From Chara braunii (Eukaryota > Streptophyta > Charophyceae > Charales > Characeae), in assembly GCA_003427395.1 (NCBI GenBank), contig BFEA01000012.1:2744309-2773177 (forward strand): a stretch of DNA of 28,869 nucleotides. The letters run 5' to 3'. The position numbers and the translations under genes are program-made. Positions 1 through 10,473 of the stretch are shown piece after piece. Below the pieces are notes generated by a model that saw only the letters and a program-made list of their open reading frames with translations, did no database searches and had not been told where the DNA came from. The first letter of the stretch is position 1, and every line of letters begins with the position of its first letter.

Positions 1-225
1 GATGTGCACAGTCCCAGACGGTACTTGCTTGACTGGACCGGACTGGGCTACCTGGGACTGCTGACTGGGCTAGGTGGACTACCACCACTTGACCACTTGC
101 CTCTGCTGAATACAGGCCAACTCCGAAAGGTCAGTTCTAGAAACCTCGACGTTGGCCCTTCGGTACTGTAGCAGCTACGACTTTGCCCTTTCAGGTAAGT
201 AGCAGCTACGACCTTGACTCCTCAA

Positions 226-420
226 GCAGCCTACAGCTACGACTTCGGAACTGTGTAGACTCCTAATCTATAGGTCTACAGTTCGATTCCGTTCTACCCT
301 GTGACCTAGGACAAATTGCCTACTACTGGCGTTCCTACAGGTCGCAGGTTCAAGCCTACGGGTTGACACTGATACTGTACACAGGTAAGACGGGGATCCA
401 GGGATCGAGCCCTGGGATCT
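226..420 (+). repeat. tRNA-like fragments with three B-box-like sites
   Basis: Three internal-promoter B-box-like sequences follow each other: GTTCGATTCC (281-290), GGTTCAAGCCT (347-357) and GGATCGAGCCC (402-412). Before the first, 255-271 folds as a 5-bp anticodon-type stem with a 7-base loop CTCCTAA that would present CCU. The T-arms at 343-360 and near 399-417 also pair. D-arms and acceptor stems are poor, so these are more likely decayed tRNA-derived repeats than working tRNA genes. Confidence 0.3.
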
Positions 421-1158
421 GCATTTGCTACTGCGAACTGGTGAATACCGTTTCAACAGTCGTAAATAGAAGACCTTCCCCGTCGCCCCCAACTTGGAAC
501 AGTCCCATTCTCACACCCTATAACCCAGAGATATCCAGCTCCCAGCCAAAGTATGCCTCTGCCTGCCCCTTACCCTAATCTGCCTCCACTGAAGTAGAGT
601 ATCCCCCACAGTCTGCTGGCCGAGACCCATTGCACTGTTAAAACAAATGTACAATTTCTCGAGCAGACATGCATGAGGCATTTTTTAGGGTCGTGTCTCC
701 AGTCTGAGTCGGAGTTCTAGATTCAAACGTTGCTGTCTTCGACCACAAGTTGTCTAAGACGTTGCTTCGGGTCTGGGTCACTGGAATGTAAAGACACCCC
801 CGGGCCTGAGGAAAGTCAACAGCGGTGCCCTGCCCTGAGAAAGTAGACCACGAGCCAAGAATTTTCCTAGAAGTCAAACTCGGCCACAAATCACACAGTC
901 CAAAGGCTCAGCTGCAGTTTTCGGAAGTTTCCAGATTTGCTGGGACCAGGCACACACTGGCTTCGATAGATTCGTGGCCACAGAGATCAAGCAATCTGAG
1001 TTGTCCAACAAGTCGACCTGGGACAATCACACTGCGTCTACACTAGAAAAGTTGGGCCTGCCGCACTTTGTGCATTCAGTCTGGCTGGTGAGCTGATGTC
1101 GATCCTCACATGGTAGAGGAGCTTCCATAGCGACAGGCAGAGGGTGGAGGAAGATGGG

Positions 1159-1179
1159 GAGAGAGAGAGAGAGAGAGAG
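1159..1179. repeat. (GA)n microsatellite
   Basis: About ten GA units in the 5' flank of the DUF2252 gene. Confidence 0.9.
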
Positions 1180-1647
1180 GCTGCTTCCTCCATGGAGCCC
1201 ATAGCGAGTGAGTGGAGAAGGCATTTGAGAGAGTGGGGGAGTGAAAGGACAAGAGGTAGGAGGTAAGATCAGGTGTGTGCAGACATTGTGTTTACTTGCT
1301 GGCTTCATGCTGGCGGTCTTCGATGTTGGAGTCCACGTCGACCCTCAGGATTGCTGCATTGTTGCTTCCAGGCCTGTTTGTATTGGCGCTTGCTGTTGGG
1401 AAGGAATGCTGGGAAGATTGTTTCATGAGAGTGCCAGTTGATAAGAATGATGCAACGGGATTAGTGTTGGGAGTTGGCTAGATGGTTGGGAGGAGGAGAG
1501 AAGAGAGGAGTTGTAGAGGGCGGAGAATCGACTTGTACTTTTTGATTATTAGCTTTCTTTTTCTTCCTGTTTCCCTCTCAACATCCTCTTGTCTGCTGAA
1601 TATAATGTGTGGAGTTCACGTGTGCAATCTACTGAAGAGGCAAGGAT

Positions 1648-1755
1648 GAGAGTTGGTTAATTTCACTGGTCATCGTGATCTAAAAATTGACTTGTGGTTC
1701 TGAGAGTTGGTTAATTTCACTGGTCATCGTGATCTAAAAATTGACTTGTGGTTCT
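1648..1755. repeat. 54-bp tandem duplication
   Basis: Two essentially identical 54-bp copies (starting at 1648 and 1702, beginning GAGAGTTGGTTAATTTCACT) sit just upstream of the first recognised exon. The near-perfect identity implies a recent duplication or an assembly repeat. Confidence 0.95.
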
Positions 1756-1868
1756 TTTGTGGAGTTTTGGTCCCTTTGGCTTGAGGCTGTTCTTGATCTT
1801 CTGGCTTTTCCTCACTCTCTCTTCTCGCCTCCTCTCCTCATGCATAGGTTGCTGACGCGTGATTGTTA

Positions 1869-2362
1869 ATGTGGTTGGTAATGTGTGATTGTGGGCTGAC
1901 TGCATGGAAACTGGACAGCGATGTGAAAATGCTCCAGCAATTTGGAAACAAGTACACCCGGACATGGCTATCGGGTGACTGTCATGCGGACAATTTTGGC
2001 ACGTTTGGGTCGGAGAAAGGTGGGCTGATGTTTGGGATGAATGACTTTGATGAGTCAGTGGTCGGCGACTATCAGCTTGATGTGTGGAGACTAGCTATCA
2101 GCTTGGTGCTTGTTGCGAAGGCCAATGGAGAGGAGGGCGAACTGGGAAAGCAGGACATGCAGAAGGGTGTGATCCTAGCCTTTGCCCGCAAATATCTGGA
2201 GACATTGCAGGATTTTTCTGTCATGACTCATCCGGAATGCAGCGTAGTACCACAACGTGTGTACAATGGACAACTCATTGAAGACAATGCAAGCACGAAG
2301 CTTTTGGAGTTCCTTGAGATTATCAAAAACACCTACACAAAGAAGAAGCTGCTCAAGAGATG
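1869..2362 (+). CDS. DUF2252 gene, first recognised exon (catalytic-loop motifs)
   Basis: The reading frame carries the GDCHADNFG and NDFDES motifs and the following W-R-L helix. It ends at a strong donor (TG|GTAAGTTT) in phase 2. The frame has a stop at 1860-1862, so the exon cannot extend left in this frame. ATG 1869 is the first in-frame ATG. A pyrimidine-rich tract and AG at 1846-1847 would make a good acceptor, but all frames close soon after it, so it could only open a 5' untranslated exon that then uses ATG 1869. Alternatively an acceptor AG at 1917-1918 or 1936-1937 would join an upstream coding exon not seen here. Homology is clear from about LDSDVK onward. Confidence 0.85.
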
Positions 2363-5300
2363 GTAAGTTTGCCTCAACAATTTCTGTCTATAGCTTTTCT
2401 TCCCCTGAGCCACAAACTGCCATGAAATTGTGCATGATGAACTGTTACCTTGTTTTTCATGCGTGAGCACGTTGTTGGTTCAATGTCCAATGCAGGTTCT
2501 CAAAATCCGGATGCCTTGTTGACGTTATAAACCGCAGATGTTTGGTCCCTTTTGCCTTGTATATTCTGTTAGTTCTCTTCGCCTTCTCTTGATGTACCCG
2601 CCGTACTCCTTTCCTTGTCGTAAGTATAAGGTGTGAATCCTCTGTTGTTTGTTGCTTCCCATGCTTTTTTTCGCTTGCCACGTCCGGATTGTGAATGATT
2701 AGAAGTGGGGGGGTCTTGCAGATCGGGAAAGTCTTGGGCACTGGTACTACTGGCACTGTAGTTGCTAAAGGTCCTGTTTGTTGGTGCTTTTCATTTCCAG
2801 GGCTCTTGGCTAGTGGCACTTCCGACTTTTGTGTATGCCATGAAAGGATCGGAAAAGTACGAGTGTTGGGACACACCCTCATACCTTTTTTTGACTTGAT
2901 TAATTATAGTCAGGGATAATGAGGATTGGTTAGGCATTGCGGCTAAAATTGAATACATCAGCCAAAGTCCAGCCAAAGTTGTAGTGTGAGTTTGCCCTGA
3001 ACGTGCTCCTTGTGTGTCATGTGGCGCACAAGTGTAACGATGGTTGTCTATGGGTGGCTGCAGCTTTTGTTGCGCAATTCACTGCAGCTGCCCATGTGGC
3101 TGAGAGTACTGCCAGAAGGGTGCGGCAGCCTGTTGAGGAAAGCAAAATGGTGGTTCCTGAGAAACAAACGTCACACCGACATGAACGAAGTATGGTGCTG
3201 GAGGTGTGGTACAGGAGGCTGAAGAAGAGGACAACGAAAAACTGAACAGCCATGTGTAATACAGATGCGTGCTGACGCACATGTGTTCATGCATATATAG
3301 AGGGAGGAAGCACATCTATCCACAAACACAGCAACACAGGAGAAAGGAGAGGAAAACCAGGAAGACAGGCAACGGTGAGCCCCCTGTTAAAATTGGAAAG
3401 ATGAAGAAAAATCGATCTCTCGGCCGTCGCTTGATCGTCTTATTTGAGCGAAGGGAAAAAAGTTGAAGAACTTGTTGTGTGTTTGTTTTTGTGTCTACAG
3501 CGCCATATTGCTTCTTCGGACTTTTTCCTTATCCTGTATGGTTGCTGTGCAAATAGCCTCTGAGGATCCTACACATTGCCTTCAGGGATTTCGAACCAAA
3601 TCTTTTGTTGACAGCATCACAATTTAGTATTTGTGCCGTTTCCATTTTGAAATTTGCAAGTCAAGGACCGCTCAAGGATTCCGACCACGGGCAGCACCGG
3701 TCCTTCCCATACAAGAACCACGCAGCCCCTTAAAATTGTCTGCCCAGCAATTTATTCCAACGACCATTCACTATTTGATGTTCAATTTCAATAATTGTTG
3801 AGACCAGTGAATAGGAAGGAGAAAAAAAAAGAAAAAAAGAATTCAAGCGCCATGACGAGAGGAGGTAAACATTGCTAAACACCTAAAGAGAATCATGACG
3901 GACGAAATTGTACTGAGCGCAGTGTGTGTCATGCAATGTGTGGACATTAGAGAACTCAACAGTATTGCGCAAAGTGGCCCTTTATTTGGAGTAGACACGA
4001 ACCTGATTTCTGGCAAGCTAAAGTTCACTACCCAGGCCGTGCACAACGCAATCTATCGGTTCCTGCACAATCCTAATTACAGTGCGCACCTCGAGAACCC
4101 CCAGGCATTTAAAAATTGCTGGGAGACTGCTTGGTAGCTGGTCATGAAGGTTTACCAGGCCATCACATGTGGAGGCTGTCTACCGTTTGACTCTGGCCTT
4201 GTATCTTGGCTGTCTATGTGGGTGTCTTCGTCTATTGCGGGCCATGTTTCAAGGTGTGAGAAGGTTGATAAGCAATGGTTGTTCCGGAGTGACAAGAGGA
4301 AAAAGCTCGTGCCGTGTGGGACTGAAGAGAAAGCGGCTGTAATAAAGGCATTGAAGACGTTTCATCCCGCGATCAGGGGGATTGGCATGAAGGATAAGTT
4401 GCACACATGGGTGAAGGATGTTGCATTTCGCATTAATGTGGGACTTGGCGCATGTGGTCTCCTGCGATATTACTTGCTGGTGAGTTGTTTTGTCGACTTC
4501 CAAGTTAAGTTGCCGTGTGACCACCTCATCTCATCCTTTTGCTGAGGGTTAAGAAGAGGAGAATCAGTTGTCGCATGTTTTTGTTCTTTCTTCCATTCAA
4601 GTTTGTGTTTTGAAGTGTGCCTTTTGCTGAGGGTTAAGAAGAGGAGAATCAGTTGTCGCATGTTTTTGTTCTTTCTTCCATTCAAGTTTGTGTTTTGAAG
4701 TGTGCAGTGTGAAACAATTTGAAACAATTTGAAACACATGGAAGCAGCTACTCTGACTGAACTCCATGGGTGCATCACTTTCAGGTCGATGTTATGCACA
4801 GTGAGGTGAGTGGGAGCTGGAACTAATTCACTCTGAAAACGTTTTCCACATTCCGATGGCGCACTTAGCATGTGGCAAAGCTGTTGAACCAGACTTTTTG
4901 GAACCTGATCGAGGACACTCAAGACTAATGGCCAGGCCGCACCGGTGCTATATTTATGCTAACAAAGCACGAAAATTACCATGATTACAATCGATTTGTG
5001 CTTTCCAAGCACGGACGTAGGACCAGCGTGGCGTGACCTTAAGAACGCAACCTGGGAGTTGGAGCTAGACTCGAGCGTTAGCAGGTTTTTTGAACTCCGA
5101 ACCTGCATGGAGTCGAGGATTGTTTCAATACGGGGTTGGATGGGTTCAGATGTTGTACATTAGGCTGGCTGGTGTTGTCCAGGTTTGGTGCATCGAAGCT
5201 GGTGTCATCGGACTGCCCTCATCTGTTGCCATTTGCATTGGTTTTGACTGCTGTTGGGTCGGTTAAGCTGGGCTGGTGTCGATTGGGTTTCGTTTGGCTG

Positions 5301-6771
5301 GTGTGCATCAGTTCAGGATTGGCTGGTTGAGTTGGGCTTGTGTTGGCCGGGCTTGGTTTGACTGCTGTAGATTGGCTTTTCGGATTGGATGGTGTTGGTT
5401 GGGCTCGATTGGGCTGGTGAATTGGGCAATTATTGAACCCTCCAAGCCTCTTTTCCCGACCCGAATTTCTGCTGCGTGCCAGAGAAAAACCAGACTGGCG
5501 TGGGTGCGAAATATTGCTTTTTGCCTGTCGCTGCCAGCTTTGGCTTCCTGATAGGCCAATTTCTGGAATCCTACCGTCTTCACCGGAATACAATGTACGG
5601 TCATTATTGCTGGAATCCTACTGTCCCAAATACAGCTATAATGACCGTACGTCATATTTGCGTGAAGATGGTGGCAAGCTCGAAAGTTAGTGAGAGTCGT
5701 AAGCTCTCAGCAGCGAGCTGCTACTGTCTTCACCCGAATAGAACGCCTGGTCATTATTGCTGCATCCGGACCGAAAGTTGTGCCAAATACAGCTATAATG
5801 ACCGGGCGTTCTATTCGGGTGAAGACGGTAGTTCGTTTAAATTTCCAGGTTTAAATTTAGGTTACGAGTTTGAACTATGCTTAAGACAGATGAGAATGGC
5901 TGATTGCTCACGACTTGACATGCGCAGCATTGTCTAGATTCGCATGTGTTCAGGATGCTCCCTTTTCATACATCAAAATTTAGAGGCGACAATGGTTTCT
6001 AATGATGACTAAAGAAATGTGATGAGATTATGGGAAGGGGAAATAGTCATAAAATAACATATTTCTTCTTTCTTGACATAGTAAGTGTAGCGTTTGTCAT
6101 TTCTTAGAATGGTGAAAAGATTGTAGTTAGAACTGTACAAATGCGGTTTCTTTGAGTATGCTCCCACCAGGCCCTCGAAAGTACAGAGTAGCAAAATTAG
6201 CGGCTGGATAGAGTCCTCTAACGAGGACTCCACCATCTGCTCGCAGATTTTGTTATTTTTATTTTTATTTTGAGGGTGTAGTGTGAGTATGCCCTTACAA
6301 TGATGTACAAATTGTAGTTGGTATCTAGGGAGAAATCCCGGGTACCCAAGTCCCGGCCGGTCAAGACCACTGGTGGACATATGCACAAAAAAAGAAAACC
6401 GAATCATCATTTTTTTCAGGCCTGGGTGCTTCTTGAGGCCCGTGCGGACACCCCAGGCCGTGGAAAAAAAATCGACGGTAGCTCTACCGGCCCTGCTAAC
6501 GAGCAATAAGCTGTGCGATATCTGGCCATAGATCTCGAAGATCGATGGCCAGACCATCAACCTTGAAGATCGGCGGCCAGAGATCGCACTCTGTAGCACA
6601 CTGTGCCCGTGCGATTTCGTATGGCAGGCAATCGATTTCGAACACCCACACGAAATCGTGCAAGCATAGTGTCTTCATTTGGTCTCACTGCGCCCACCCT
6701 CTGCCCGACGACTGCTGCCATGGACGAGGTAAGAGTGCCTTCTTCTTCTTCTTCTTCTTCTCTTCTTCTTC

Positions 6772-6842
<71 letters not shown>

Positions 6843-9800
6843 GCTGCCGTGCAACCTCGCTGCCTGTTCGGGCGACCCTTGCGCGGCCCCCGGTACCGTC
6901 TCTCCCTCCATATCTGCTTCTTCTTCTTCTTCTTCTTCTACTTCTTTGTCTGTCTGCCTTTTCTTTTTTCCTTTTTCTTGTTCTTCTTTATATCTTTTTG
7001 TGCTATCTGTGTGCTATGTGTGTGTGCTATATGTGTGTCCTCTGTGTGTGTGCTATGTGCGTGTGCTATGTGTGTGTGCTACGTGTGTGCTATGTGTGTG
7101 TGCAGCATGCTATGTGTGTGCTATGTGCGTGGTTTGTGTGTGTGCTGTGTTTGTGGTGTGTGTGTGCTATGTGTGTGTGCTGTGTTTGTGCTGTGTGTGT
7201 GCTATGTGTTTGCTATGTGTGTGCTGTGTGTGTGCTATGTGTGTGCTATATGTGTAAACGAGAACGTAGATAAAACTCGTCTCCTGGGAAAGCTTCTCGA
7301 CCTGGTGGTTGACAAAACAATAATGACATTTGTCGATATGCCCACCTCGTGGTCGACATAACAATAATGACATTTGTTGATATGCCACTGATTGTTTACT
7401 TAGATCATCATAGATAATTAGAGAGTGCATTCCATTGTCTCGGAAAATTTCTCTTCAGGACGTAGTTGTCAAGCTGCCATGGAAACTCATGTGCTATGTG
7501 CGTGCTATGTGTGTGTTATGTGTATGCTTGCTGTATGTGTGCTATGTGTGCATAATATGTGTGCTATGTGCTATGTGTGTGCTGTGTGTGCTATGGGCGC
7601 TGTGTGTGCTGTGTATGTGCTGCGTATGGGCTATGTGCTCTGTGTGTTATGTGTGTGCTTTGTGCGGTGCTATGTCTGCTATGCGTGTGCTTCGTGCATG
7701 TGGTGTGTGTGTGCTGTGTTTGTGCTGTGTTTGTGCTGTGTGTGTGCTATGTGGTGCTGTGTGTGTGCTGTGTTTGTGCTGTGTTTGTGCTGTGTGTGTG
7801 CTATGTGGTGCTGTGTGTGTGCTATGTGTGTAATATGTGCGTGTGCTATGTGTGTGCTGTGTATGCTTGCTGTGTGTGTGCTGTGTGTGTGCTGTGTGCC
7901 GCCGACTCCTGAACCCACCCACTCCCCCACCCTCCCCCACAGCCCCTGGATTCTGGCTCCTCTCCCCAAGCGCGGGGAGCCTGTGTTATGTGTGTGCTTT
8001 GTGCGGTGCTATGTCTGCTATGCGTGTGCTTCGTGCATGTGGTGTGTGTGTGCTGTGTTTGTGCTGTGTGTGTGCTATGTGGTGCTGTGTTTGTGCTGTG
8101 TTTGTGCTGTGTTTGTGCTGTGTGTGTGCTATGTGGTGCTGTGTGTGTGCTATGTGTGTAATATGTGCGTGTGCTATGTGTGTGCTGTGTATGCTTGCTG
8201 TGTGTGTGCTGTGTGCCGCCGACTCCTGAACCCACCCACTCCCCCACCCTCCCCCACAGCCCCTGGATTCTGGCTCCTCTCCCCAAGCGCGGGGAGCCCC
8301 TACCCAAAAGAAGAAAAAAAAAATCACTGTATTTTTTACATGACCGGGTGACCCGGGCATTATTCCTGCCCGGTCGTGGTTGTTCAAATCTTCCGAGGTT
8401 GGTATACTCGAATGATAAAAAAAAGATCGTAATCGGAATGAAAAAAAAAGAAGGAATCAAGTCACATATTGGAGGCTCTTTGCGAACAGCTAAGAATATG
8501 ACAGCTGAACGCCCGTAGACGGTAGCTTCCTCAGGCAGAAGTGTTTTTTAGGGACAACGCTGCAGGGATTGGTTATTTAGTCTCTAGCTTTCTCTTTTTG
8601 TTTTGTCATTGTGCAGGTGGAGGATGATCAGGGTGACACACATATATTGGAAGCCAAGTGCCAGCCCCCAACTACACCGTATTTAATGACCAAGTGTTTG
8701 TCAACGCGTCTCGATTTGAAAAAGAGATTTCGCAATGAGGGTGAACGCTTCACAGAGGCCCTGAAGGCAATGTCACTCGTCGTAGAGCCCTTCGATGGAT
8801 GGGTGCAGCTAACGGTGAGATGCTTTTTATTTGCAGAATTGGAATCTGGTGAATGCCAGCTGGTTTAGCTGAATCGAGGTGAAAGGAACTTCACTTTTAT
8901 GCTTTTCTTCTCACGTCTCTTAATCTATTGGTTAATTGATAGGGCGTGTTGGTGGGAGGTGATGGGATTCATGGTGGAAGTTTGGTTTCTAAGTGTGTTT
9001 GCACAGAATGCGTTGCCCAATCCGCCTGTGCAATGATGTTTAATGTCATTGAGAGCTGTGCTGGGTCTGTGTGCAGCATAGTTGTTAAGCATGAGATTGA
9101 GTTTCAGCTTCTGCACAGTGGAACATGCAGAATAGAAGGTAGGGAATTCGCTCTTCTTCTTGATCGATATGCGACCATATATGGAATACATCGTATCAAA
9201 TGTTCACAATGGTCTTCACTTTCATCCCAGATCATATCAATCTATTGTGTTGAAACACAACACAATTGTGTTATCCGCATGTGCGCTCTGTTCGGAAAAG
9301 CCGGTAGAGGCATGTCTGCTTCGTAAACTGCGTCTCTGTGTTTGTTTTGTACTTGCTACGGCTGGGCGTAACACTGTGTCCCTAGCACTTTACCTGTCTG
9401 TGCTGGCGGTGGATTCCCACCATCCAATAACGGCCAGGAATTCCACTTTTGAGCAAGAGCTTCAGGGTTTGGTACCAGGATTTCCGGATACGAAGGGTGG
9501 GGCTGCTCGGGTTTAAAAGGTGTGATTTTTTTAGTGGCGATCCACCCCTACCATATCCTGTTTGAACTGGCGGGTGGCGCTGGGTCTGGACGGATGGCTG
9601 GACTGTTTTCTCCTAGAAAATCTGCACGTCCCTTTTACTCTGGGCATGGTTAGCCAGCCTCTGCAGAAACTGTACACCCGTCAATGCGAGTGAGAAGTTT
9701 AAAAGCCTTCCCTCTCAGGAAATGCAGAACTCCCGGACATCAACTGTTCGGGTCAGTACACGTGCAAGTATGTGCTCATTTACTTGAAATTATTTCTCTT

Positions 9801-10428
9801 CTGTATTTGTAATACTGTATGTGTTATCTCTGTGTGGAGTTCGTACCAATCGTTAAAGATGCCCAACCAATAGTTGTTTACCCTTGTGATCTTGTCTTGG
9901 GGAAGTGGTCAACTAAAGTTCAGGCTCCTGAGCTTTAGTCGATAGCCTGAAGAGAAAAAGACACGTTCTTCACCGGTTATACTTCTTGCATGCAAGCTTT
10001 GACGCAGAGACTGGCAGAATGGCTATGTGATCTTGTCTTGGGGAAGGCGTCAGTGTTATGTTCAGTGAAGCGCGTGGACTTCAGTCAGCATGACCACAGT
10101 TGTGCCAATACAGGCTGCGCTCTGTGAATTCTGTCCTTGTTACAAAGACATGATTTGAAGGTGTTGTGCACTTTTGTATATATCGCGATATTCTGGTGAC
10201 ATTCATCTTGTTTTTACTTCTGCTGCTCCTATGAGCTTGTTCGCACATAGACTCCGACATCGAGCAACTCTTTTCTACAGAAGACCATTGGGTTATGAGA
10301 AACATGGGTGCTTCCACGTGCCTTGAAGTTTTGCTGTAATGCGCCCTGTTTTCTCACACACTCCCAGAAGAAAAAAGAAGCACAGAGGTTAACAACACTT
10401 ATGTCATCACAAAGAAAAGTGTGTTCTA

Positions 10429-10473
<45 letters not shown>

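Larger units (their letters stand above)
1..1860. other. 5' flank of the DUF2252 gene, no gene recognised
   Basis: No open frame here looks coding, and I could not find the family N-terminal F-x-R-G segment. The stretch holds tRNA-like B-box sequences (280-415), short recurrences of AGCTACGACTT near 173-245, a (GA)n run at 1159-1179 and a 54-bp tandem duplication at 1648-1755. Any promoter of the gene could lie here, but I see no clear core element. Confidence 0.5.
4480..8616 (+). other. Intron 2 of the DUF2252 gene
   Basis: GTGAGT to GTGCAG, 4137 bp. It contains in order an 85-bp tandem duplication, a degenerate GGCTGGTGTTGG-type minisatellite, two foldback elements, an inverted-repeat cluster at 6513-6594, and a compound TTC/TG/GA microsatellite leading into a satellite that extends to about 8300. 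From 8300 to 8616 it is unremarkable, A-rich then T-rich before the acceptor. Confidence 0.8.

Noticed and set aside
255-297. Functional tRNA-Arg (CCU)
   Set aside because: The anticodon stem and loop are good, but D-arm, T-stem and acceptor stem do not fold properly.
6603-8351. Very long Cys/Val-rich open frames on the + strand and His/Thr-rich frames on the - strand
   Set aside because: They are translations of the TG/TGC satellite, which lacks stop codons in several frames at once; the composition is that of the repeat.
8946-9326. 127-codon open frame inside intron 3 as an extra DUF2252 exon
   Set aside because: Direct joining of 8814 to 11516 is in phase and fits the family spacing; this frame has no family motif.
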